DNA of 26,020 bases from an uncultured Psychrobacillus sp. (GTDB lineage Bacteria > Bacillota > Bacilli > Bacillales_A > Planococcaceae). Below the pieces are notes generated by a model. It was not told where the DNA came from. It worked only from the letters and a program-made list of their open reading frames with translations, and made no database searches. Position numbers and translations under genes: made by a program. Of this stretch, positions 1 through 6,770 are shown piece by piece; the stretch's first letter is position 1, and each line of letters starts with the position of its first letter. Location: NCBI GenBank assembly GCA_934234185.1, contig CAKQHO010000041.1, positions 1-26,020 of the forward strand. Direction: 5' to 3'.

Positions 1-122
1 ATATAAAAGACTATATAACTAAGAAAAGATATGAGGATTTTAAAATTACTTGTATAGCTAGGTTATTCTTATTTACTAGTCTTTAGAACTACCATTTAAA
101 TAGATTTGAGACTTAAGAAAAA

Positions 123-163
123 GGAAAGAGAGAAATTAAATTTGGATTAATTTCTCCCTTTCC
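123..163 (-). terminator. Intrinsic terminator-like hairpin, minus strand
   Basis: Two 17-base arms (123-139 and 147-163) pair around a 7-base loop. The only imperfection is an A/C opposition on the plus strand, which becomes a G-U pair in minus-strand RNA. The minus strand continues with five T residues (118-122), while the plus strand has no T run, so the hairpin should act on leftward transcription. No intact minus-strand gene sits directly upstream. It may be a second terminator behind the pilin operon, now separated from it by the insertion-sequence remnant. Confidence 0.6.
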
Positions 164-276
164 ATTAATACTAACCAGTCAATCTCGTAACAATTATGCC
201 GTTACCTATTCATGTATGTAGTATAGATATATGGACACATCTAATTTTAGTCAACTACCGAGAGGACTTGTCCAAC

Positions 277-567
277 ATGAGGCAAAAACAATTTAATAAA
301 GAATTTTAACAAACAGTGGTTAAACTGTATCACGCGGGAACAACCTTGAGGCAACCATCTAGCAAATATGGTGTTTAGAAGTCAGGATATATAATGGGAT
401 TGAACCTATTCTCCGATCGAGGGGAAACCTAAGGATAACCTTCGGCTAAAAGAGGTGTTATAAATCATAAAAAGGTAATGACCATCTATAGAGGATCGAG
501 TACTTATCGGCCATATCAAATAGAAAGTGAACATCATCCATTTCAATTGGTGTGCCTATTAATTTAG
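277..567 (+). pseudogene. Decayed IS3-family transposase OrfA
   Basis: I read this as the remains of an IS3-family (IS150-like) orfA, the helix-turn-helix subunit of the transposase. From ATG at 277 the frame gives MRQKQFNKEF, a TAA where Lys is expected (307), then QTVVKLYHAGTTLRQ and SSKYGV. A TAG at 376 and a shift follow; the next frame reads EVRIYN from 378. A further shift at 405 gives YSPIEGKPKDNLRLKEV from 407, and a third (466 on) gives KKVMTIYR and later SEHHPF, resembling the OrfA/OrfB junction. The order matches OrfA proteins: KEFK..VV..Y..G start, YGVS..TIY.WI helix, YSPIEG, LKEV. At least two stops and three frame changes, and a shortened coiled coil, mean it cannot be active. 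An SD-like AGAGGA precedes the ATG. I recognise no complete orfB or clear terminal repeats. Confidence 0.75.
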
Positions 568-604
568 TATATTTACATATCAACAACATACTAACTCAAC
601 TTAC

Positions 605-644
605 AAAAAGATGGTCAGTAAAATGTTTTACATTCAACTGACCA
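605..644 (-). terminator. Terminator of the pilin-like operon
   Basis: A perfect 8-bp stem (TGGTCAGT at 612-619 with ACTGACCA at 637-644) lies just beyond the stop codon of the last pilin-like gene. On the minus strand it is followed by TCTTTTTG. This is a Rho-independent terminator for the leftward three-gene operon. Confidence 0.8.
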
Positions 645-649
645 CTATA

Positions 650-1726
650 TTAATAAATAAACTTTTCCTTCACTATTTCCACTTCTAGTTCCTTTGGATC
701 AACCGGAGTATTTGGAAGCGTTGGAGGTGATACTGGTATCCCACAGTTTTTTCCATCAGGTACTTTATTAATTGAAGTGGAAATCATATTATTTATATAC
801 GTTGTACCTGAGACAAATAGCTCAACATTTTTCTTTCCATTAAAGTTTACTAAACTCGCATTTCCGTAGACATAAATTTTAGTTTGAGCATTTGAGCTAA
901 AGTTACCCTTTAAACTAAAATTTCCTCTAACCATAATACATGCATGGTTTTGAAGGGTTAAATCTCCTTTTATAAATAAATCTTTTTGCACTGTCATATT
1001 AAATTCTTTCCCACCACGACCTATTAGTTTACCAATCACTAAACTATCTTCAAAGCTAAGGTTGACATTTCCAGCATAAACAGTATCTATACCAGATGAA
1101 CCTGATACATCTGTATATTGTGTTATTGGATGAGTATCACATTTAATATTTCCATTACCATTTCCTTTTTGACATGGCCATTTGGTATTAAAAGATGTAG
1201 GAGGAGTTGGAAGGGTCGGTTGTGCTGAAGAGTCTCCTGGATTAGTACCAGACCCGCCTTCACTTAGTTTTAAAGTTCTGTCTATCACTAAATCATAACC
1301 AATTGATGATACAGTACCTTTTTCCGTCTCACCTTTACTAGTAATATTTATATAAATATTATCTTCTTTTTGTGAACATCCTGTATTGTTGTTAGTGATG
1401 TGATATTTACTTTTTTCAGTATTAACAGCAGACACGGAACCTTTTAGATAATCACACAATTTTTCATTTTCTTTATCTATGTCTTCTCTTTTTGACATGC
1501 TTTTTATATTTGCTACGTGCGTTTCAATTCTTTTGTTTAATTCGGCTTTATAATGAATGACTCCCATTTCGGCAATATGCCTAGCTTTAACTTGCTCCTC
1601 TTTCTTATCAAACTGTTTAGATGCTGAAGTATTAACTGATATTAAACTAACACTCAGTATGGAAAAAACCATGATTAGTAACAATACAATAAGCAATACG
1701 TGTCCATCTTCATATTTTTTTTTCAT
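650..1726 (-). CDS. GspK/PilX-like minor pilin, C-terminal beta-rich domain
   Basis: A 358-residue protein with a prepilin-like N-terminus: short basic leader, EDG cleavage site, then a hydrophobic stretch (about residues 9-33) typical of class III signal peptides. After the Gly the sequence runs HVLLI, so the Glu normally at mature position 5 is missing. That absence is characteristic of GspK-type minor pseudopilins that cap a pilus. Residues 34-160 are mixed and charged; a Pro/Gly/Ser linker follows (about 160-185). The rest is a run of short beta-like repeats (VYAGNVNLSF, LFIKGDLTL, IMVRGNFSL, IYVYGNASL), suggesting a beta-helix or bactofilin-like fold. Six cysteines in the extracellular part could form disulfides. 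SD AAGGAG overlaps the stop of the preceding gene. The ATG is followed by nine A residues, a possible slippage site. Family assignment rests on the N-terminus and operon position; the C-terminal domain is not recognised. Confidence 0.7.
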   Translation of the reverse strand: MKKKYEDGHVLLIVLLLIMVFSILSVSLISVNTSASKQFDKKEEQVKARHIAEMGVIHYKAELNKRIETHVANIKSMSKREDIDKENEKLCDYLKGSVSAVNTEKSKYHITNNNTGCSQKEDNIYINITSKGETEKGTVSSIGYDLVIDRTLKLSEGGSGTNPGDSSAQPTLPTPPTSFNTKWPCQKGNGNGNIKCDTHPITQYTDVSGSSGIDTVYAGNVNLSFEDSLVIGKLIGRGGKEFNMTVQKDLFIKGDLTLQNHACIMVRGNFSLKGNFSSNAQTKIYVYGNASLVNFNGKKNVELFVSGTTYINNMISTSINKVPDGKNCGIPVSPPTLPNTPVDPKELEVEIVKEKFIY

Positions 1727-1730
1727 TTCA

Positions 1731-2153
1731 TTACTCCTTATCTATCAGCTTACTTAATACAGTCTTAACCTCGTAAGAAAAAGAATCTTTTGTAATTTCA
1801 ATATGGAGGTAGTTTGATTCATTTCGTTTAATTGTATATTCATTAGTTTTATTCCCAAGATTATCGTATATGTTAATATCATAGCCTGAAGAGATTACAT
1901 TATCATTCAACAATAAGCTTTTGTTATTCCCTTCAACTTTGAGAATAATATTCGAATTTGACGAGGTAAGATATTCTTTTCTAATAGTTTCTGTTATATA
2001 GTTCCCTTCTTGTTGCACCTTTTGTTTTATGGTTGTTCGCTCAGTTACAGTAAAGCCATTAAGTAAAATAGAAAATAAAAATACTGATATTATTGCAATT
2101 ATCGATATAACAGCCAATAGCTCGATAAGCGTTAAACCATTTTCATCCTTCAT
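1731..2153 (-). CDS. Prepilin-type N-terminal methylation protein, GspJ-like
   Basis: A 140-residue pilin-like protein. The leader MKDENG ends at the Gly before the prepilin peptidase cut, and the mature end LTLIELLAV has Glu at position 5 followed by about 20 hydrophobic residues. The remaining 110 residues form a small, charged, probably beta-rich globular domain. Family knowledge: prepilin peptidase removes the leader and N-methylates the new end, and the helix packs into a pilus or pseudopilus. The start codon overlaps the previous stop as TAATG, so translation is probably coupled. Size and middle position fit a GspJ-like minor pilin; competence pseudopilins (ComGE/ComGF-like) are the alternative. 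No assembly ATPase or prepilin peptidase is encoded in the window. Confidence 0.75.
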   Translation of the reverse strand: MKDENGLTLIELLAVISIIAIISVFLFSILLNGFTVTERTTIKQKVQQEGNYITETIRKEYLTSSNSNIILKVEGNNKSLLLNDNVISSGYDINIYDNLGNKTNEYTIKRNESNYLHIEITKDSFSYEVKTVLSKLIDKE

Positions 2154-2521
2154 TACTTCACCTCAAAATACATTTCTGTTGTAAATGGCTTTCTTTTAAT
2201 TCCATTGTCATTGCTACTAACAACAATCATAGCTTTTTTTAATTTTGGAAGAGAACTTGGTCCATCAACTATTTTTATATTAACTTTATAACCAGGGTAA
2301 TCTTTAATTTCTACATCCGAAGTTCGCTCCCCATTTAATACTTCAGCTTTCACAATTTCAGCAATTTGAATTGAATCTAGTTTTTCTTCATTATATTTAG
2401 TATGTTTATTTGATTGAATAAACACACCAAAGAGGGTAATAAGGACTATAGAAAGGAGGGCAATAGAAACAATGATTTCAATTAAACTTATTCCCTTACT
2501 ATTATAAAAATACTTATCCAT
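2153..2521 (-). CDS. Prepilin-type N-terminal methylation protein, GspI-like
   Basis: A 122-residue pilin-like protein, first of a three-gene leftward operon. The leader ends in NSKG and the mature end ISLIEIIVSIALLSIVLITLF carries Glu5, both standard for type IV pilins and pseudopilins. The C-terminal domain is short (about 85 residues), as in GspI-like minor pilins or ComG pseudopilins. An SD AAAGGGG lies seven bases before the ATG. It would be processed by prepilin peptidase and inserted in the membrane. In B. subtilis the prepilin peptidase gene comC lies beside folC; here pilin-like genes occupy the region downstream of folC and a diguanylate cyclase gene. The exact system served (competence, type IV pilus or other) cannot be told from the window. 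Confidence 0.75.
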   Translation of the reverse strand: MDKYFYNSKGISLIEIIVSIALLSIVLITLFGVFIQSNKHTKYNEEKLDSIQIAEIVKAEVLNGERTSDVEIKDYPGYKVNIKIVDGPSSLPKLKKAMIVVSSNDNGIKRKPFTTEMYFEVK

Positions 2522-2751
2522 AACGTTTCCCCTTTATAATTTGTATTATATCCCAAATAATATGCTCATCCTCCCTTTATAATAGCATATCATCTAAAAT
2601 TTTATATAATTTAATAGGGAAAATTTACTGACCTATTAATACTTTCCTACTTGATAGTTTGCTCCAGACATAAACATCCTTTCGTTTGTCTGTAGCTTTA
2701 GTCACTTAAACACGACAATTAGGAAAAATAGTTTATTTTTAAGCAGTGTTC
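2522..2751 (-). promoter_or_regulatory. Leader/promoter region of the pilin-like operon
   Basis: This 230-base gap holds a possible extended -10 (TGC then TATTAT, minus strand 2587-2579) without a convincing -35, so the promoter is tentative. A hairpin occupies about 2662-2697, with arms CAGAC/GTCTG and AAAC/GTTT plus outer GCT/AGC. ATTATAAAGGG occurs twice on the minus strand: once as the ribosome binding site of the first pilin gene and once about 40 bases upstream. No known riboswitch motif was recognised. Confidence 0.35.
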
Positions 2752-2777
2752 AAAAAAAAGAATCCCTAAGGATTCTT
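2752..2777 (-). terminator. Terminator of the diguanylate cyclase gene
   Basis: A perfect 8-bp stem (AAGAATCC at 2758-2765, GGATTCTT at 2770-2777) with a 4-base loop, followed on the minus strand by at least six T residues. The last base of the stem is part of the stop codon. Confidence 0.85.
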
Positions 2778-4480
2778 CATTTCACATACTCCGCAACCCT
2801 ATTTCTACCAGCCTGCTTAGCTCCAATATAAAGCGCTCTGTCAGCATTGCGAATGAGGGATCCTCCCTCGTCGCTGTCGTCTGGTGCGGACGATACGCCG
2901 ATGCTTGCCGTAATGAAGATAATTTCTTCTGTAGCTATTTCGGATAGGTCCTTTTCTACGATGAATGGGGTGTGCTCAATCTTATGTCTTAGGCGTTCCG
3001 CAAGGTTCATCGCCTGGAATTTTGTGTAGTTAGGTAGGATCACGACGAACTCCTCCCCGCCATACCTACCTACCGTTCCCTCTTTTCCTATTTCCTCCTT
3101 CAAAATTCTAGCGAATTCCTGAAGAAGGAGATTTCCACTATGATGCCCATACGTGTCGTTTACCGATTTAAATTTATCAATATCTAGCATAATCAATGAT
3201 AATGTTTTAAAAACACCTAAGGATAGCTTATCCATCTCTTTTTCTAGCTGTTTATCTAGGTAGCGGTAATTATATAGTTTAGTCAATTCACAAATCTCAC
3301 TTTTTGCAACTGTTTCACGTACAAATCTTGCCTTTTCCAGTGATACAGCAAAATAAGAGCATAGTAAGTGAACGATATTTAACTGGTAGGATTCAAATGC
3401 ATATTTATGTCTAGAAGCAAGTACTAATATACCTTCGATCTTACTATTACGATATATAGGGACAGCCATTGCACTTTGCATATCCAATGCTAAAAATGGC
3501 GGTCTCATAAACATCCATTCTGCCTGTTTATTATAAAGTATCGGTGAACCCTTCTCATAGGCACGGCCAATCAAACTATACTTAATCTCTTCATGAGAGC
3601 AGCTGACTTCCTTGTTTTCTTCATCCTCAAATGCTCTTAAAATAAGAAACTTATCATTTACAATATCAATGATGTAAGCACTATCTAGAGGAAACATCTT
3701 TGTTATTCTTTCCATAAACAAATCAAAAATTTCAGCAGAACTCCGTTGATCCGCTAGCTCATGGCCAAACTCACTTGCACTCGTTAAGTCTTCGTTTACT
3801 CTTTCAGAGTCATTATACATTCTTATTAACAGAGTAATAATAAAAAACGGTATACCTAATAATAGTAAGGAAATGTAGCCTAATTGACTTTCTAACATGT
3901 ATAAGCTGATGGCAAAAGGTAGCGTGATAAATAAGCAGATGATATCCCATAAAAAATCTTTTGTAAAAAAGATGGGCTTTAATCCTGTAACTACCTCTCG
4001 AGTATAGAGTATGACATGATTCAATACGACATTTAACATTCCATAAATGGTTCCATAAAGAACGACACTTTTAATATCCAATGTACCAATTTCAAAGCCC
4101 AATAACATAACAACTAATCCAGAAATAACAGAGATAGTAAAAAACATAAAAGAGCTATAATACATTTTATATTTTGTGTCATTAGTTATTTTCATATGAA
4201 ACACGAGAGGTAAAATCGCTATTTGCATAGCAATCAATTCTGCAAGGACTCCATATTTCATAAAAATAGCTAAAGTAACCCACTGGGTAAGAAACAGGGT
4301 AGATCCGCCAATAAAGAATGGGAATAGGGCGGCTAATAAGCCTAATACAACAAAAGATAGATATATACCCCAATCGATTGGTTCGCTTGGCAAATATAAA
4401 TAAACTAGCATTATCCCTACAGGCACAACTAATAGCCAGAGATAAAATATATTTTTTTTGGCTTTAATTGAAATATCCAT
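2777..4480 (-). CDS. Membrane diguanylate cyclase (GAF-GGDEF)
   Basis: Predicted to make cyclic di-GMP from two GTP at the membrane. With the ATG at 4480 it has 567 residues: seven or eight hydrophobic helices (about 1-215), a GAF sensor domain (about 230-385) and a C-terminal GGDEF domain. The signature reads GRYGGEEF, with GGEEF at 474-478; GGEEF is an active variant in many cyclases. Upstream residues expected for the inhibitory RxxD site are replaced (G-K-E-G), so product inhibition there is unlikely. The D-KFKxxNDxxGHxxGN motif is intact. I prefer ATG 4480 (preceded by GGAAGGGG) to a TTG at 4507 that lacks a ribosome binding site. It lies about 100 bases after folC and before the pilin-like operon. 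A membrane-GAF-GGDEF layout recalls Bacillus cyclases, but I assign no symbol. Confidence 0.85.
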   Translation of the reverse strand: MDISIKAKKNIFYLWLLVVPVGIMLVYLYLPSEPIDWGIYLSFVVLGLLAALFPFFIGGSTLFLTQWVTLAIFMKYGVLAELIAMQIAILPLVFHMKITNDTKYKMYYSSFMFFTISVISGLVVMLLGFEIGTLDIKSVVLYGTIYGMLNVVLNHVILYTREVVTGLKPIFFTKDFLWDIICLFITLPFAISLYMLESQLGYISLLLLGIPFFIITLLIRMYNDSERVNEDLTSASEFGHELADQRSSAEIFDLFMERITKMFPLDSAYIIDIVNDKFLILRAFEDEENKEVSCSHEEIKYSLIGRAYEKGSPILYNKQAEWMFMRPPFLALDMQSAMAVPIYRNSKIEGILVLASRHKYAFESYQLNIVHLLCSYFAVSLEKARFVRETVAKSEICELTKLYNYRYLDKQLEKEMDKLSLGVFKTLSLIMLDIDKFKSVNDTYGHHSGNLLLQEFARILKEEIGKEGTVGRYGGEEFVVILPNYTKFQAMNLAERLRHKIEHTPFIVEKDLSEIATEEIIFITASIGVSSAPDDSDEGGSLIRNADRALYIGAKQAGRNRVAEYVK

Positions 4481-4582
4481 AGGTCTATATTGCCCCTTCC
4501 GACTCAAAATACCATTACTTTATTCACACGATATAATTGTCCAAATTATACCACGAATACTCTGAATTATTAAAATTACCAA

Positions 4583-5812
4583 TTACCTGTTTATATTTCT
4601 TAATTCTGTAATTAAATAAAGTGACCCCGTGACTATAGTAACGCTATTTTCAGAAGGGTTTGACAAACTAATCTTTTCTACTTTTTCAGTAATACTTTTA
4701 TCACTATTCGTACTGATATTATATAAAACTTCAGGAGATAAAGCCCTTTCATGATGAAAGCGCACAAACTCAAAGCTAGTACCTACCTCCTCTAGCTTTC
4801 TTAGCATGTTTGTATAATCCTTGTCCTTCAACATCCCCACAATAAAATGCACCTTTTTATCAGCAAAATTTTTCTTCACCGACTCCACCAATGCTGAAAT
4901 ACTCGCTAAATTATGTGCTCCATCCATATATGTACGATCGTCTACTTTTTCCATTCTCCCTAAAAGTGAGGTGTTTTTCACCGCTGCTCTTACCTTTTCC
5001 TCTTGCAGCAAAAAACCCGCTTCTAATAATGCAGTGATACCTAAAGCCATATTGGAGAATTGGTGGTTCCCTAGCATGCTAGGCTGCAATTCACTAAAAT
5101 TTACATCTTTGTAAATGAATGCATCTTCATTCATTATTATATCATAGGCTAGCTCTATAACTTCTGCTTTTTTATCTGCCGCTTCCTGAAATATGATTCT
5201 TTTAGCATCTTCAGGTAGAGCTCCTATAAGTAATTTGCCATGCTCTCTTAAAATTCCTGCTTTATGCCAAGTAATTTTTTCTATAGTCTCTCCTAAAAAG
5301 TTGGTATGGTCTATGGAAATACTTGGAATAATTCCTATGGACTGTTTTAATACGTTTGTGCTATCGAATCTCCCACCCATTCCTACCTCTATAAATAGGA
5401 TATCTAGTTCAATCTCTTGAAACACCAGGAAGGCTACCACAGTCAGCAATTCAAAATCAGTGAGCGTTCCACTTAAACCAGCTTCATAAATTTTTTCGAA
5501 GGCTCTATCCATTTGAGCCTCTGTTACATTATGTCCGTTAAGTTGAATTTGATCGTGTACATCTATCAAGCTAGGAGAGGTGAACGACCCATAAGTATAC
5601 CCATGCTCCTTTGCAATCTCTCTCATAAAAGCAATAGTGGACCCCTTCCCATTTGTTCCGGCTACGTGAATGATCTTATGCTTGTCCTGTGGATTGTGAA
5701 GTACTGAAAGCGCCTTTCTAATACTTTCTAACCCTGGTTTTATCGCCGTTTCACTTTCTACGTTCCATTTATTTTTATAAATGTTAAATTTTTTTATTTC
5801 CAAGTCACTCAC
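4583..5812 (-). CDS. folC: Folylpolyglutamate synthase / dihydrofolate synthase
   Basis: Adds glutamate to folates (and in many bacteria also joins dihydropteroate to glutamate) in the cytoplasm, using ATP. The 409-residue protein shows the Mur-ligase-like ATPase fold: P-loop GTNGKGS at 52-58, the SFTSP segment, GMGGRFDSTN at about 144-153, SIDHTNFLG, and HKAGI with Lys184 at the carbamylated-lysine position. The C-terminal domain has LLGRMEKV and MDGAHN at 296-301. It is slightly shorter than the roughly 430 residues usual for Bacillus FolC but looks complete. The GTG at 5812 has little ribosome binding site. A TTG three codons later (5803) has AGGGTGA at good spacing and may be the true start. 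In B. subtilis folC follows valS; here four kilobases of other genes separate their promoters. Confidence 0.93.
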   Translation of the reverse strand: MSDLEIKKFNIYKNKWNVESETAIKPGLESIRKALSVLHNPQDKHKIIHVAGTNGKGSTIAFMREIAKEHGYTYGSFTSPSLIDVHDQIQLNGHNVTEAQMDRAFEKIYEAGLSGTLTDFELLTVVAFLVFQEIELDILFIEVGMGGRFDSTNVLKQSIGIIPSISIDHTNFLGETIEKITWHKAGILREHGKLLIGALPEDAKRIIFQEAADKKAEVIELAYDIIMNEDAFIYKDVNFSELQPSMLGNHQFSNMALGITALLEAGFLLQEEKVRAAVKNTSLLGRMEKVDDRTYMDGAHNLASISALVESVKKNFADKKVHFIVGMLKDKDYTNMLRKLEEVGTSFEFVRFHHERALSPEVLYNISTNSDKSITEKVEKISLSNPSENSVTIVTGSLYLITELRNINR

Positions 5813-5857
5813 CCTATTCCAGTTGATTCACTTTCGTGCTAAACTTCTTGTGAACAC

Positions 5858-5866
5858 ATTATAACA
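5858..5866 (-). promoter_or_regulatory. Extended -10 promoter element for folC
   Basis: The minus strand reads TGTTATAAT, a perfect TATAAT with the upstream TGn, about 45 bases before the folC start. A -35 is weak (TTATGA at 17-base spacing), as expected for an extended -10. The element overlaps the upstream region of the divergent ATP-grasp gene, so the two directions may interfere. Confidence 0.6.
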
Positions 5867-5891
5867 CGCACCCGTGGAGGTCATAAAAATT

Positions 5892-6770
5892 ATGCAAACA
5901 TGTTGGATCATTTACAATGGTAGTCTTACACATGACAAATTTCTTGATCAGGCTCTCCTCCTTAAAGAAGCTGCTGAGAAGCAAGGAATCCAAGCACTCC
6001 TTGTAAAAAATTATGAGCTATTAATTAACACCCATGAAAAACTGTCCGTGAGACCCGACTTTGTCGTCTTTTTAGACAAGGATATTTTGCTTGCCAACTA
6101 TTTAAAGGCTCAGGGTATCCCTGTATTTAATGATCCAGATGTAATTGAAATATGTGACAATAAAGCTCGTCAATACCTTGTACTTGCTAATGAAAATGTA
6201 CCGATGCCTATTACCATCGTAGCACCAAAAGTGTATCCAGAGTTTACAATTCAACATACAGGCTATTACGAGCAAGTCTTAGAAACACTTCAACTGCCAT
6301 TAATCATAAAAGAAGCACATGGCTCTTTTGGCATGAAGGTTTATTTAATCGAAACAAGAGAACAGTTCTTTGAGAAGGTAGAAGAATTGAAAGGCATCGA
6401 ATACGTTTTCCAACAATTTATCGCAAACAGTAGGGGGCGAGATATCCGAGTGAATGTGGTTGGAGGACAAGTGGTGGCCTGTATGCATCGCCATTCCGAA
6501 ACTGATTTTAGGGCCAATATTACAAATGGTGGGACTGCCTCACCAATTATTTTAACCGAACGTCAAAAAGAAGTAGCGATTCATGCTGCGAGGGCGCTAA
6601 ACGCAGAATTTGCCGGCGTCGATCTATTATTCGGTGAGAATGAAGAGCCTTTAGTATGTGAAGTAAATGGTGTTGCACATATACGGAATATTTTCAACGT
6701 TACTGGCATTAATGTAGGTGATGCCATGATTAGTTATATTATATCTAGAGTAGGAGCCTTTTCCCTATGA
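5892..6770 (+). CDS. RimK-like ATP-grasp ligase, first of a tandem pair
   Basis: A 292-residue ATP-grasp protein of the RimK/glutathione-synthetase type, which activates a carboxylate as acyl phosphate and joins it to an amine. Visible elements: a poorly conserved N-terminal domain (1-85), the DNKARQYLVL segment, ATP-binding Lys140 in PLIIKEAHGSFGMKV (glycine-rich loop), hinge YVFQQFI, GRDIRVNVVGGQVVA, the FRANITNGGTA segment typical of RimK, and metal ligands Asp244 (AGVDLL) and Glu257/Asn259 (CEVNG). RimK usually has EVNSSPG; here it is EVNGVAHIRN, so the substrate side differs. I start at ATG 5892 because GGAGGT (5876-5881) is at good spacing; the GTG at 5874 lies at this binding site. Its stop overlaps the next start (ATGA), implying coupled translation and perhaps a heteromeric or two-step ligase. 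The substrate is unknown; this is not one of the YheC/YheD coat proteins as far as I can see. Confidence 0.8.
   Translation: MQTCWIIYNGSLTHDKFLDQALLLKEAAEKQGIQALLVKNYELLINTHEKLSVRPDFVVFLDKDILLANYLKAQGIPVFNDPDVIEICDNKARQYLVLANENVPMPITIVAPKVYPEFTIQHTGYYEQVLETLQLPLIIKEAHGSFGMKVYLIETREQFFEKVEELKGIEYVFQQFIANSRGRDIRVNVVGGQVVACMHRHSETDFRANITNGGTASPIILTERQKEVAIHAARALNAEFAGVDLLFGENEEPLVCEVNGVAHIRNIFNVTGINVGDAMISYIISRVGAFSL

Noticed and set aside
200..560. Possible group II intron or structured RNA, suggested by GGGGAAACC and AACCTTCGG segments
   Set aside because: No domain V or intron ends can be drawn, and the same bases translate as transposase fragments.
458..589. Minus-strand 43-codon open frame with plausible amino-acid composition, between the two terminators
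   Set aside because: It has no ribosome binding site and is antisense to the IS3-family OrfA remnant, whose plus-strand fragments explain the sequence better.
2546..2569. Seven-codon leader peptide (MSILFGI, minus strand) after AAGGGAGG
   Set aside because: The binding site abuts the ATG with no spacer, and nothing suggests attenuation.
2640..2720. Possible c-di-GMP (GEMM) riboswitch before the pilin operon
   Set aside because: A hairpin with CAAAC and GAAAGG is present, but the conserved GGGACGCAAAGC-type core and tetraloop-receptor elements are missing.
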